A stretch of 64,000 nucleotides of DNA from Sedimenticola sp. Lineage in GTDB: Bacteria > Pseudomonadota > Gammaproteobacteria > Chromatiales > Chromatiaceae. Below are positions 8,842 to 17,435 of the stretch, one piece after another (positions within the stretch are counted from its first letter, which is position 1; each line of letters begins with the position of its first letter). Under the pieces are notes generated by a model. That model was given only the letters and a program-made list of their open reading frames with translations, was not told the origin of the DNA and made no database searches. The position numbers were made by a program, and so were the translations under genes. Location of the stretch: positions 1-64,000 of the forward strand of contig JALWRH010000029.1 in NCBI GenBank assembly GCA_026994195.1, written 5' to 3'.

Positions 8842-9828
8842 CTAAAAAATGTCTTCAATGACGCAGGGGGGCATGTGCAGATAGGCCGTGGTTTTTCGTT
8901 TGGTTTCGATGTCGTGGTAAACCGCCTGGGCCTGTTCCTCGGATATCTCCAGATATTCTGCCAGTTCCTGTGCCGGAATCTGATGATTGTAGCTCCAAAG
9001 GGCTGCATCCATCTGTTGATAGGGCAGCGCAAAATAGAACTCGTCCTGCCCCTGTTCCAGGCTGTAAGTATCCGTGGTGGGTGTGGTGCTGCAGATGTTG
9101 TCTGGAAGCCCCAGGTATCTGGCCATGGCATACACCTGGGTCTTGTACAGATGTGCAATAGGTTTGATGTCCGCTGCTCCGTCGCCATTCTTGACGAAAA
9201 ACCCCTGATCGTATTCCAAACGGTTGGGGGTGCCGATGACAGCATAGTTCAGTCGGTCAGCGTGAAAATATTCCAGGTTCTTGCGTATGCGCTGTTTAAA
9301 ATTTGTGGCGGCGACGATCTGCAGATACTGCTTGAGAGCCAGCCGCTCACGCCGCTGTTCTCCATCCGGGGTTTGCACTACCAGGTGGAAGTGATTGATG
9401 GCGCCTGCTGCGCCCCCGGAGATGACGATCTTGTTCTTCCAGCTGCCATCGTAGTCAGGAAAGACTTCCCGGATGGCCGCATCACGCTGTTCATAGCAAC
9501 CGATGGCTTCCAGGGTGGATGCGATATTCTTGACTTCATGGGATACACCCATGAAATCCACCATCTGTTGCCCAAGGCTGACGCTTTCCGAAGAGGAGTC
9601 TGCTTCCGGCATCAGCAAACCGAACACCTTACCGGCTCCCAGGGTTTTGACGGCCAGAGCCAGGCAGACAGAGCTGTCGATACCTCCAGACACTGCGACC
9701 ACCAGTCCACGTCGATGCAGCCGGGTGCGCAGCAGAGTGCGGATAAAGTCGGATATCCGGGCTGCTTCCTGTTCCAGATCCAATGTCAGTCCGGTCTTGA
9801 TCTGCTCTTCGATAGTGCGCTTGCCCAT
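8842..9828 (-). CDS. nadE: NAD(+) synthase-like N-type ATP pyrophosphatase
   Basis: A 328-residue protein of the NAD synthase family, which adenylates nicotinate adenine dinucleotide and amidates it. The PP-loop reads VAVSGGIDSSVCLAL near residue 45. Further family blocks are ATNFKQRIRKNLEY, GTPNRLEYDQGFFVKNGDGA and PIAHLYKTQVYAMARYLG. It is ammonia-dependent in layout, with no nitrilase domain. The frame is open upstream to 9948, but the ATG at 9828 has AGAGGA 8 bases before it and gives a family-like N-terminus. It is longer than the usual 270-residue NadE and has an extra segment near residues 125-165. Lying inside a polysaccharide cluster beside an amidotransferase, it could be a specialised paralog acting on a sugar or carrier-bound acid. 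The housekeeping role cannot be excluded. Confidence 0.78.
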   Translation of the reverse strand: MGKRTIEEQIKTGLTLDLEQEAARISDFIRTLLRTRLHRRGLVVAVSGGIDSSVCLALAVKTLGAGKVFGLLMPEADSSSESVSLGQQMVDFMGVSHEVKNIASTLEAIGCYEQRDAAIREVFPDYDGSWKNKIVISGGAAGAINHFHLVVQTPDGEQRRERLALKQYLQIVAATNFKQRIRKNLEYFHADRLNYAVIGTPNRLEYDQGFFVKNGDGAADIKPIAHLYKTQVYAMARYLGLPDNICSTTPTTDTYSLEQGQDEFYFALPYQQMDAALWSYNHQIPAQELAEYLEISEEQAQAVYHDIETKRKTTAYLHMPPCVIEDIF

Positions 9829-10058
9829 TGCTGCGATCCTCTGTTGTCCATGTTGCCCCACCACTAGGTAGTTTGCCAGATTCCGCGAGGCAGAACCATT
9901 CAGGAAGCGCTGATTTATTGGTAGGCGCTTGATGAATGAACTTTTCATTTGACTTTTTCAGTGTCCGGTCAAGGACTGGCGCAGATCAGCGAAACTCGCG
10001 TCCAGGTTACGAGTGTAGGCTCCCCGGCAGGAAAAGGTCCTTTTCATGTTATATTTAG

Positions 10059-10094
10059 TGGGGCATCCCCCGGCAAAGCCAGGGGGTGCTCCAC
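10059..10094 (+). other. Long stem-loop in the leader of the amidotransferase gene
   Basis: An imperfect inverted repeat: GTGGGGCATCCCCC at 10059-10072 pairs with GGGGGTGCTCCAC at 10082-10094, and a short GGC-AAA-GCC closes the top. It lies 60 bp before the chosen start of the asparagine-synthase-like gene. No T-run follows, so it is not a standard terminator. It could be an mRNA leader structure or a remnant repeat. A TATATT at 10050-10055 could be a -10 element but has no good -35. Confidence 0.4.
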
Positions 10095-10154
10095 CATTCA
10101 CCAGGAGCGTGTCTTGTCAGCGTTCCCACACCACGGAACAGGTTCCTTGAGTCC

Positions 10155-12101
10155 ATGTGCGGAATATCAGGAATATTGAATCTCGGACAGGCTCCGGCGC
10201 CTTCCAGGAGTGAACTGGAGCAGATGATCCATGCGCTTCAGCACCGGGGGCCGGACGGTTATGGTTTTTTCCTCGACGGCCCGGTAGGGCTGGCGCATGC
10301 ACGGCTCAGCATTATCGATCTCGAAGGCGGTGATCAGCCCATTCACAATGAAGACTGTACCGTGCAGGTGGTGTTCAACGGAGAGATTTTCAATTTTCTC
10401 GAACTGCGCGAGGAGCTGCAAGGGCGGGGGCACCGCTTCTACACCCGTTCGGATACCGAAGTCATCGTACATCTCTACGAGGAGTATGGCGACGATTTTG
10501 TTCTTCACCTGATCGGTCAGTTTGCCATTGCTCTGTGGGATGCGCGCCGCCAAAGGCTGCTCCTGGTAAGAGACCGAGCAGGCATACGGCCTTTGTACTA
10601 CAGCATAGTTCAGGGTCGCCTGTACTTTGCTTCGGAGTTGAAGTCCCTGTTCACCCAGCCGGCTGTACGACGGGAGCTGGATCCCGTGGCGCTGGGTGAA
10701 GTGTTTACCTTTTGGTGCCCTTTGGAGCCCCACAGCCTATTTCGTGATGTACGGGCTTTGCCGCCAGGACAGCGCATGGTGGTTGAGGGTGGAAATCTGA
10801 GTATAGATCGATACTGGGACTGGACGTTTCCTCCCGGGGAAATCGACGACAGCCGGTCTGTGGAAGATTGGGCTGAAGAGCTGCGGGAGCTGATGATCGA
10901 TGCCGTGCGCCTGCGCCTGCGTTCGGATGTGCCGGTAGGTGCCTACCTCAGTGGCGGTCTGGACTCGTCGGTCATCACTTCCCTGATTCACAACTTCACG
11001 GATACTGCCTTGCGCACGTTCTCTATTGGTTTTGAGGACGATGAATTCGATGAGAGCGGTTTTCAGCAGGAACTGGTCCGGTATCTGGATACGGATCACA
11101 CTCATGTGACCTGTACCCGTGAAGATATTGGCCGGATTTTCCCCAAAGTGATCTGGCACGCCGAGTCCACCATTCTGCGCACGGCGCCTGCGCCCCTGAT
11201 GCTGTTGTCCCGGCATGTGCGGGAGAGTGGCTACAAGGTGGTTCTGACCGGTGAAGGCGCAGATGAGGTATTTGGCGGCTACGATATCTTCAAGGAAGCC
11301 AAGATCCGGCGCTTCTGCCACAGGGATCCGGATTCTGAGCTGCGGCCACAGATACTCAGGCGCCTCTATCCCTATCTGAAGTATTCTCCGGCTTCTTCCG
11401 GCGGGGCTTTTGGTCAGCAGTTTTTCCAGCAGGGCATGGAGTACATCGATGAACCCTTTTTTGCCCATGTGCCCCGCTGGACGACTACCCGGCGAAGCTG
11501 GAAGTTCTTCTCCCCGGAGTTGAAAGCAGCCGTATCAGGCAAGGTGGATTTTGAATCCATCCGCGCTCTGCTGCCACCGGATATCAATAGCTGGCAGCCT
11601 CTGAACCGCGATCAGTATGTGGAAAACCACACGCTTTTGTCCGGTTACCTGCTGAATTCCCAGGGGGACAGGATGGCCATGGCCAATTCCATTGAAGGAC
11701 GTTTTCCGTTTCTGGATCACCGGGTCATGGAATTTGCCGCCCGCATACCGCCACGCTACAAGATTCGTGTTTTAAATGAAAAGTATCTGCTCAAGCAATC
11801 CATGGCTGGCCTGATACCAGAGAGCATACGCCAACGTAACAAACAGCCTTACCGCGCACCGGACAGTCAGTCTTTTTTCCAGAATGGGAAAGCAGCTGAA
11901 TGGGTTATGGATCTGCTCAGTGAATCCGAACTGCGTAAGGCAGGGCATTTCAATCCCGTGGCGGTGGACAAGCTGCTGAAGAAATGTGCTACCGGAAGGG
12001 TTATCGGTTTTTCCGACAATATGGCTTTTGTGGGCATCCTGTCCACCATGCTGCTTGATAAGATGTTTGTTCAGGGATATTCTTCCGGGACCTTCACATA
12101 A
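10155..12101 (+). CDS. Asparagine synthase-like amidotransferase of the exopolysaccharide locus
   Basis: A 648-residue class II glutamine amidotransferase of the AsnB family. Residues 1-200 form the N-terminal nucleophile glutaminase: MCGISGILNLG with catalytic Cys2, and HRGPDGYG. The synthetase domain follows with PP-loop GAYLSGGLDSSVITS and LTGEGADEVFGGYDIF. The frame is open from 10086, but the start must be the ATG at 10155 because the catalytic cysteine has to become the N-terminal residue. AsnB paralogs in polysaccharide clusters probably amidate carboxylates on sugars or carrier-bound acyl groups; the substrate here is unknown. It opens a plus-strand run with the acyl carrier protein, AMP-forming ligase and methyltransferase genes, and is divergent from the NAD-synthase-like gene. 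Confidence 0.87.
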   Translation: MCGISGILNLGQAPAPSRSELEQMIHALQHRGPDGYGFFLDGPVGLAHARLSIIDLEGGDQPIHNEDCTVQVVFNGEIFNFLELREELQGRGHRFYTRSDTEVIVHLYEEYGDDFVLHLIGQFAIALWDARRQRLLLVRDRAGIRPLYYSIVQGRLYFASELKSLFTQPAVRRELDPVALGEVFTFWCPLEPHSLFRDVRALPPGQRMVVEGGNLSIDRYWDWTFPPGEIDDSRSVEDWAEELRELMIDAVRLRLRSDVPVGAYLSGGLDSSVITSLIHNFTDTALRTFSIGFEDDEFDESGFQQELVRYLDTDHTHVTCTREDIGRIFPKVIWHAESTILRTAPAPLMLLSRHVRESGYKVVLTGEGADEVFGGYDIFKEAKIRRFCHRDPDSELRPQILRRLYPYLKYSPASSGGAFGQQFFQQGMEYIDEPFFAHVPRWTTTRRSWKFFSPELKAAVSGKVDFESIRALLPPDINSWQPLNRDQYVENHTLLSGYLLNSQGDRMAMANSIEGRFPFLDHRVMEFAARIPPRYKIRVLNEKYLLKQSMAGLIPESIRQRNKQPYRAPDSQSFFQNGKAAEWVMDLLSESELRKAGHFNPVAVDKLLKKCATGRVIGFSDNMAFVGILSTMLLDKMFVQGYSSGTFT

Positions 12102-12299
12102 GTTGTGAAGAGGCCTGGGGGGCTCCCATTGAAAATGAGCGGAATGATGACCGGGACGATATCTTCGGTTTCATAACACTGAAGGCGCAGGTTTCAGCCC
12201 ATCGACGACCGTTCATGGATTGACCACGATCTTTCCTTGATGCACCTGGCGCTTGGTCAAGGGAGCGGTACATTATGCGCGCTTATTCTGGAAGGGAAA

Positions 12300-12548
12300 A
12301 TGTCTAGCGAAGAAAAAATAAGAGAATTCATCCTGGAAAACTACCTGTTCACCGATGATCAGTCGGAGTTGAACAATGACGATTCCTTTTTGGATCAGGG
12401 GATACTGGATTCCACAGGCATATTGGAGATCATATTCTTCATCGAGGACGAATTCGGTATCAAGATCAAGGATGACGAGATGGTGCCCGACAATCTGGAT
12501 TCCGTAAACAGGATTGTCGCTTTCATTAAAAGAAAGCAGCAGGAGTAA
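12300..12548 (+). CDS. Acyl carrier protein of the exopolysaccharide locus
   Basis: An 82-residue acidic protein with the phosphopantetheine attachment motif LDQGILDSTGILE; Ser38 is the predicted site. The four-helix carrier pattern continues through FFIEDEFGIKIKDDEM and ends in basic KRKQQE. The frame is open from 12237, but AAGGGA lies just before the ATG at 12300 and this start gives the normal carrier length. The next gene is an AMP-forming ligase, which most likely loads an acid onto this carrier. A carrier-ligase pair is a known feature of exosortase-A exopolysaccharide loci, though the acyl group carried is not known. It would act in the cytoplasm as donor for glycan modification. Confidence 0.85.
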   Translation: MSSEEKIREFILENYLFTDDQSELNNDDSFLDQGILDSTGILEIIFFIEDEFGIKIKDDEMVPDNLDSVNRIVAFIKRKQQE

Positions 12549-12602
12549 GCACAACAACCCCGAACTGTTCTCGATGGCGGGCCACTGTAGGGAAACTGCA
12601 GC

Positions 12603-14150
12603 ATGGAAATACAACGACCACTGCGATTGATGCATGAAAGCCTGTTTCGTGCGGCGCGGCAACATCCCCAAAAGACCGCCTTGGTGGCTGAAGGAGAAGA
12701 AACCACATACGAGCAACTGGCTGAAAACGTAAACCGCCTGTCCGCATTTTTACAGCAGCATGGGTTGGAGCGAGGCGAGCGCTGTGTCATATTCATGGAC
12801 AATACTCTTGCCTGTGCCATATCCATCTATGCCGTGCTGGCTGCAGGAGGTGTCTTCGTCATCGTCAACCCCCAGACCAAACAGGACAAGCTGGCCTACA
12901 TTCTGCAAGATAGTGAAGCAAAGGTGCTGATCACGGACAGCCATCTTCACCGGGTTTTTCTCCCGGCCATCGAGGAGAATCCACACCTGTGCAGTGTGAT
13001 TGCTTCAGGCGACCTTGAAAAACTGGCGCAAGAGCGGCTGACAGGTTTTGCCGATGCCCTGGAACGGGGGGGAGGGCTGACGGATTCGGGGGTCATTCAG
13101 AAAGACTTGGCGGCTCTTATTTATACCTCTGGCAGTACCGGTGATCCGAAAGGCGTGATGCATACGCATCTTTCCATGACCTTCGTTCTTGGCAGTCTGA
13201 TCGAATATCTGCGTCTGTCCAGGGAAGATCGTCTGTTGCTCATGCTGCCTCTGGCCTTCGACTATGGACTGTATCAGCTGTTCATGAGCATACAGTTGGG
13301 GGCCACCCTGATAATGGAACGTTCCTTTACCTATCCGGCAGTGATCTTCGACCGCATAAGGGAGTATGCGGTTACGGTGTTTCCTGCTGTGCCAACCATT
13401 TACGCCATGCTGATTTCCATGCACCATCGGGAGCCGCTCTGCTTTCCCTCTGTCACGCGGGTGACCAATACGGCGGCGGCGTTGCCTGCCGGACAGGTTC
13501 CGGCCCTCAAGGAGATTTTTCCCAATGCGCTCATCTACAAGATGTATGGACTCACCGAGTGCAAGCGCGTAAGTTATCTTGAACCCGAACTGATCGATAC
13601 CAAGCCGGGTTCTGTGGGCAAAGCCATCCCGGGTACACAAGTCTGTATTCTGGATGAGGATGGCAATCCTGTCGGTCCGGGAGAAACCGGCATTCTTCAT
13701 GTGAGGGGAACGCACCTGATGCTGGGTTACTGGCGCTCCCCGGAACTTTCGGACAGAGTGCTGATAGATGCCTCCCTGCCCGGAGAGAAACTGCTGCGCA
13801 CCGGTGACTGGTTCAGCATGGATGAGGATGGTGATCTGTATTTCAAAGGGCGCAGTGACGATATCATCAAGACGAGAGGGGAAAAAGTCAGCCCCCTGGA
13901 AGTCGAAAACGTGGTTACCATGGTGGTTGGCGTGAAGGAGGTGGCCGTTATCGGCGTACCGGATGAAACTCTGGGGCAGGCCCTGAAGTGTTTTGTGGTG
14001 CCGGAACCGGACAGTGCTCTGAGTATGCGAGACATACGCAAGGTCTGTGTCGAGAAACTGGAAAATTTCATGGTGCCAAAGTACATAGAAATCGTTGCAG
14101 ACCTTCCCCGAACCAGCACGGGAAAAATCAGCAAGAAGGATCTTTCATGA
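12603..14150 (+). CDS. Acyl-CoA/acyl-ACP ligase (AMP-forming), exosortase-A associated type
   Basis: A 515-residue member of the adenylate-forming (ANL) superfamily. The phosphate-binding motif A3 is LIYTSGSTGDPKGVMHTH. The A5 region reads YGLTECKRVSYLEPE, A7 is RTGDWFSMDEDGDLYFKGR, A8 follows in DDIIKTRGEKVSP, and the A10 lysine lies in RTSTGKISKKDL. These enzymes activate a carboxylic acid as acyl-AMP and pass it to CoA or a pantetheinyl carrier. With an acyl carrier protein gene 54 bp upstream the likely acceptor is that carrier. The C-terminal stop overlaps the next start by 4 bases (ATGA), so the methyltransferase is translationally coupled. The acid activated cannot be read from the sequence with confidence. 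Confidence 0.87.
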   Translation: MEIQRPLRLMHESLFRAARQHPQKTALVAEGEETTYEQLAENVNRLSAFLQQHGLERGERCVIFMDNTLACAISIYAVLAAGGVFVIVNPQTKQDKLAYILQDSEAKVLITDSHLHRVFLPAIEENPHLCSVIASGDLEKLAQERLTGFADALERGGGLTDSGVIQKDLAALIYTSGSTGDPKGVMHTHLSMTFVLGSLIEYLRLSREDRLLLMLPLAFDYGLYQLFMSIQLGATLIMERSFTYPAVIFDRIREYAVTVFPAVPTIYAMLISMHHREPLCFPSVTRVTNTAAALPAGQVPALKEIFPNALIYKMYGLTECKRVSYLEPELIDTKPGSVGKAIPGTQVCILDEDGNPVGPGETGILHVRGTHLMLGYWRSPELSDRVLIDASLPGEKLLRTGDWFSMDEDGDLYFKGRSDDIIKTRGEKVSPLEVENVVTMVVGVKEVAVIGVPDETLGQALKCFVVPEPDSALSMRDIRKVCVEKLENFMVPKYIEIVADLPRTSTGKISKKDLS

Positions 14151-15040
14151 ATCAGAATGCCCTGTATGAAACACTGTTGGCAGAGCTTTCACGGAATCTG
14201 GCTCTGTTGCCGGACAAACCGGAGGAAACGCCGCATAGCACCTTGAGAGCGCTTTGGATGCTTGCTGCGGGAAAGCCTCTTTCCGTGGAATCCGCTATGG
14301 CTGCAGAACTGCCGGAGCTCGATGGGAAGCAGGTCGAAAAACTTCGGCAGACTATTCAGCAGCGTCTGGATGGTACGCCTCTGGCGCATATATCGGGACG
14401 GCAGTCCTTTATGGGCCTGGAACTTCTGGCCGGCCCTGAAGCGCTCATCCCCCGCAAGGAAACAGAACTGTTGGCGGGCAGCGCCATAGAGCTCCTTCGC
14501 CAACAGGAGAAAGATGCGCTCAATGTGATTGACGTATGCACGGGCGCTGGTAATGTGGCTTTGGCCATTGCAAACGCAGTTCAACAGGCCCGGGTTTATG
14601 CCAGCGACCTTTCCCAGGAAGCCGTCCAGTTGGCAAAGAAAAATACCGAGCTGCATGATCTGACCGGGCGGGTGGCGTTGTACACAGGGGATCTTCTCGA
14701 TCCTTTCCGGCCGTTGGGGATGGAAGGGAAGGTGGATATGATCACCTGCAATCCACCCTATATATCCTCGGCCAAGGTGCCGGCTATGGCGAGTGAAATA
14801 TCCGAGCATGAACCAGAGATGGCTTTCAATGGCGGCGTGTTTGGTATCAATCTCATGCGCAAGCTTATTGCGGAAGCGACTGATTTCATTCGGGAAAAAG
14901 GTCACCTGGTATTCGAGGTGGGTTTGGGGCAGGGGCCAGCTATGGAAAAGCAGATCAGCAAATTACCGGCATATCAGTCGGTGAAAACTGTGGCGGATGC
15001 CCAGGGCAATGCGCGAGTGGTCATTGCGCAAGTGCGCTGA
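14147..15040 (+). CDS. PrmC-like SAM-dependent methyltransferase within the polysaccharide locus
   Basis: A 297-residue protein with the HemK/PrmC layout: a helical N-terminal domain, then IPRKETELLAGSAIELL, SAM-binding DVCTGAGNVALAIA, and the amide-methylating motif in ITCNPPYI. PrmC methylates the GGQ glutamine of release factors. This protein diverges from canonical PrmC in its N-terminal third, and the usual prfA-prmC context is absent. The NPPY motif suggests it methylates a side-chain or sugar amide nitrogen, which would fit an amidotransferase product, but this is inference. The frame is open from 13988. The ATG at 14147 overlaps the ligase stop and has AAGGA 6 bases upstream. Its stop is 7 bp from the convergent deacetylase gene. 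Confidence 0.75.
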   Translation: MNQNALYETLLAELSRNLALLPDKPEETPHSTLRALWMLAAGKPLSVESAMAAELPELDGKQVEKLRQTIQQRLDGTPLAHISGRQSFMGLELLAGPEALIPRKETELLAGSAIELLRQQEKDALNVIDVCTGAGNVALAIANAVQQARVYASDLSQEAVQLAKKNTELHDLTGRVALYTGDLLDPFRPLGMEGKVDMITCNPPYISSAKVPAMASEISEHEPEMAFNGGVFGINLMRKLIAEATDFIREKGHLVFEVGLGQGPAMEKQISKLPAYQSVKTVADAQGNARVVIAQVR

Positions 15041-15047
15041 CAGGGGA

Positions 15048-16076
15048 TCAACCCTGCTCCAGTATGGGCTGGCGAAACAGCAAAGAGGCCAACTTGGAAG
15101 CATCCAGATCGCCCTGCTTATTGAGTAGATACGGTTGATCGATGTTGATCCGTCCCAGATTGATGATTCCATCATGCCTGCATATGGCATTTATCCCGGT
15201 CCGGTTGGTGCAGGCGCACTGATAGCCCAGCGAGTGAGCAGCATCAAGAGTCTGCTGGTCATATTGTCCCTGGGGGGGGGAGAAACACAGAACGGGCTGA
15301 TCCTGTCCCACTAACTCTTCCAATATCTGGCGGGAAACCCGCAATTCATGGTGAACGTCATCGACTTTGACCAGGGATTCGTGGCTGATTCCGTGGGATC
15401 CGATATGGAGACCGTGATCTCGCAGTTGAACGACTTCCTCATGTTCCAGCATGAATGGAACGTCCGGAAGATCTCCTGCCCATTCCAACAAGGCAGGATC
15501 CAGCAAACGGCGTTTTTCCGGATGCAGTCCCCGCAGGATGCCCAATAGCCGGTTGTATTGAGCCCGGCTGGTGATTTCTTTGGGAAGCTCCATGCCCAGG
15601 GTTTGGGACATGGTCGAAACTTTGGCGTCATCCAATTTTCCGCTTTTCCACAGGGCAAACAGTGCTTCCTGCCAGGAGAGGATGGGTTTTCCCAGTGCGC
15701 CGCTGGTTACGAAAACAATAGCCGGAAAGCCAAATTCAGAGAGCAGGGGGGCGGCATACTTGAGGTTGCATTTCCAGCCGTCATCGAAGGTGATCAACAG
15801 CGGATGGCCGGGAAGGGGAGCGCCATGCTGATAGTGATCCAAAACCTGGGGGAAACTGACCACGGAATAGTGCTGCTGGAAAAACTGCAGGCACTCCCGG
15901 AAGAACTCCAGGGTTACCGACCACTCCGGATCTGCGGTATCCCACTCGGGATTGTCTTTGGGCAGCACGCGGTGAAATAAAACCACCGTAAGCGCATCGT
16001 GATTCTTTTTCCTATGGTACCGGTGCAAGAAGCCGCTGCTGTAGGCGAGTTTTCTTAAAGATTGTTTCAGACCCAC
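15048..16076 (-). CDS. Polysaccharide deacetylase family protein (NodB domain)
   Basis: A 342-residue carbohydrate esterase 4-like protein. NodB motif 1 is LLITFDDGWKCNL, with the catalytic Asp and first metal-binding Asp. Motif 2 is the variant HIGSHGISHES, which keeps both histidines. A later RQILEELVGQDQPVLCFSPP matches the motif 3/4 region. These enzymes remove N- or O-acetyl groups from polysaccharides, so it may tailor the exopolysaccharide. The ATG at 16127 is possible, but GTG at 16076 is preferred because GGAGG lies 5 bases before it. The protein starts with basic GLKQSLRKLAY and has no clear signal peptide, so its compartment is uncertain. It converges on the methyltransferase gene and marks the right end of the polysaccharide locus. 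Confidence 0.82.
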   Translation of the reverse strand: MGLKQSLRKLAYSSGFLHRYHRKKNHDALTVVLFHRVLPKDNPEWDTADPEWSVTLEFFRECLQFFQQHYSVVSFPQVLDHYQHGAPLPGHPLLITFDDGWKCNLKYAAPLLSEFGFPAIVFVTSGALGKPILSWQEALFALWKSGKLDDAKVSTMSQTLGMELPKEITSRAQYNRLLGILRGLHPEKRRLLDPALLEWAGDLPDVPFMLEHEEVVQLRDHGLHIGSHGISHESLVKVDDVHHELRVSRQILEELVGQDQPVLCFSPPQGQYDQQTLDAAHSLGYQCACTNRTGINAICRHDGIINLGRINIDQPYLLNKQGDLDASKLASLLFRQPILEQG

Positions 16077-16253
16077 AGTGACCTCCTGTCGTTGCCTTTG
16101 CGTGGGGAAGGCGCAATAGTTAATCAAGTATATAGTGTCCGGATTTTTTTACAAATGCTCTGGATTTGTCTTTCTGAAGAATCATGGGTGTCGGGGAGCT
16201 CCAGATTACTATGCCGGGCTCGGCCCAGTGCCGATGCCCTTGGTGTAAATCCC

Positions 16254-16271
16254 CTGTAACAGACTGGTAAC
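16254..16271 (+). promoter_or_regulatory. Pho box (PhoB binding site) upstream of pstS
   Basis: Two direct repeats of the PhoB half-site: CTGTAAC at 16254-16260 and TGGTAAC at 16265-16271, separated by AGAC. This matches the consensus of two 7-bp CTGT(C/A)A(T/C) units with a 4-bp spacer; the second copy differs at its first base. The box ends 10 bp before a TATAGT hexamer, the distance expected when PhoB replaces the -35 element. PhoB is encoded in the same cluster. Confidence 0.75.
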
Positions 16272-16281
16272 AAAGCAAGGC

Positions 16282-16287
16282 TATAGT
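16282..16287 (+). promoter_or_regulatory. Predicted -10 element of the pstS promoter
   Basis: TATAGT, five of six matches to TATAAT, begins 10 bp after the Pho box and lies 35 bp before the pstS start codon. No separate -35 hexamer is needed in PhoB-activated promoters. Confidence 0.6.
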
Positions 16288-16322
16288 TCCTGCCAGATTC
16301 ACCAACAACGACAGGCAGGAAC

Positions 16323-17414
16323 ATGAAAAAGTTGAGAGCAGTAATTGGTACCAGCGTACTGGTGGCTTCGATTGGCGCTGGGGCGGCTTCCCGTGACACC
16401 ATATCCATTGTGGGTTCTTCCACGGTCTATCCTTTTGCCACGGTGGTTGCTGAGCGTTTTGGGAAAACCACCAAATTCAATACTCCCAAGATCGAATCCA
16501 CCGGCTCCGGTGGCGGCATGAAGCTCTTTTGTGAAGGGGTGGGTATCAGCCACCCGGATATCACCAATGCTTCACGCCGTATCAAGAAATCCGAGTACGA
16601 GAAATGCCAGAAAAATGGTGTCAAGGACATCGTGGAAGTGAAAATCGGTTATGACGGTATTGTTGTCGCCAATTCCAGAAAGGCGCCGAAGTTCAATATC
16701 AGCCGCCGGGATATCTTCCTGGCCCTGGCAAAGCAGATACCCGATCCCAAGGCGCCCGACAGCGGCGAACTGATCCCCAATCCCTATCAGACCTGGAAGG
16801 AAGTGAATCCTAGTCTGCCCGCCTATCGTATCGAGGTGCTGGGACCACCGCCTACGTCAGGTACCCGGGATGCTTTTGCCGAGTTGGCGATGGAAGGCGG
16901 ATGCAAGACCTTCGGCTGGATCAAAAAGATCAAGAGTGATTCTAAAAAAGCGAAAAAAGCCGGCAATAAGGCATTGGCCAAAGAACTCAAGAATCATTAC
17001 AAGGCCATCTGTCATGGGGTGCGTGAAGACGGCAGCTATATCGAAGCCGGTGAAAATGACAATCTTATCGTGCAAAAACTGGAGGCCAATGCCAAGGCGC
17101 TGGGTATCTTTGGTTACAGTTTCCTGGAACAGAATGAAGATCGTATCCAAGGTTCCCTCATTGATGGCGTTGCCCCTGAGTTCGAGTTGATCGCCAGTGG
17201 CAAATATCCTGTATCCCGGCCTTTGTTTTTCTATATCAAGAAAGCCCATGTAGGCAAGATTCCCGGAATTCCCGAGTATGTGACTGAGTTTACCAGCGAA
17301 AAAGCCTGGGGTGACGAAGGTTACCTGGTGGACAAGGGTCTTATTCCCATGCCCAGGGAGGAGCGTGAAAAATATGCCAGGGACGCAAAAGAGCTGATCC
17401 CAATGAACTTCTGA
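16323..17414 (+). CDS. pstS: Periplasmic phosphate-binding protein PstS
   Basis: A 363-residue secreted solute-binding protein that delivers phosphate to the PstCAB transporter. Signal peptide residues 1-22 end in AGAAS. The mature protein begins RDTISIVGSSTVYPFATVVA, the phosphate-binding loop of the PBP-like domain, followed by ESTGSGGGMKLFCEGV. GPPTSGTRDAF provides the second half of the site. A Lys-rich stretch near residues 203-220 (SDSKKAKKAGNKALAKELK) replaces the corresponding E. coli loop. It resembles the PstS group of pseudomonads and sulfur bacteria, which have more divergent flanks. It is first in the pst operon, directly behind a Pho box, and is followed by a terminator-like hairpin that would make it the most abundant product. 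Confidence 0.9.
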   Translation: MKKLRAVIGTSVLVASIGAGAASRDTISIVGSSTVYPFATVVAERFGKTTKFNTPKIESTGSGGGMKLFCEGVGISHPDITNASRRIKKSEYEKCQKNGVKDIVEVKIGYDGIVVANSRKAPKFNISRRDIFLALAKQIPDPKAPDSGELIPNPYQTWKEVNPSLPAYRIEVLGPPPTSGTRDAFAELAMEGGCKTFGWIKKIKSDSKKAKKAGNKALAKELKNHYKAICHGVREDGSYIEAGENDNLIVQKLEANAKALGIFGYSFLEQNEDRIQGSLIDGVAPEFELIASGKYPVSRPLFFYIKKAHVGKIPGIPEYVTEFTSEKAWGDEGYLVDKGLIPMPREEREKYARDAKELIPMNF

Positions 17415-17435
17415 TTGGAGCCAGTTACCCTCTTT

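Noticed and set aside
8875-9867. 330-codon plus-strand frame opposite nadE
   Set aside because: Antisense to the PP-loop protein; no independent evidence.
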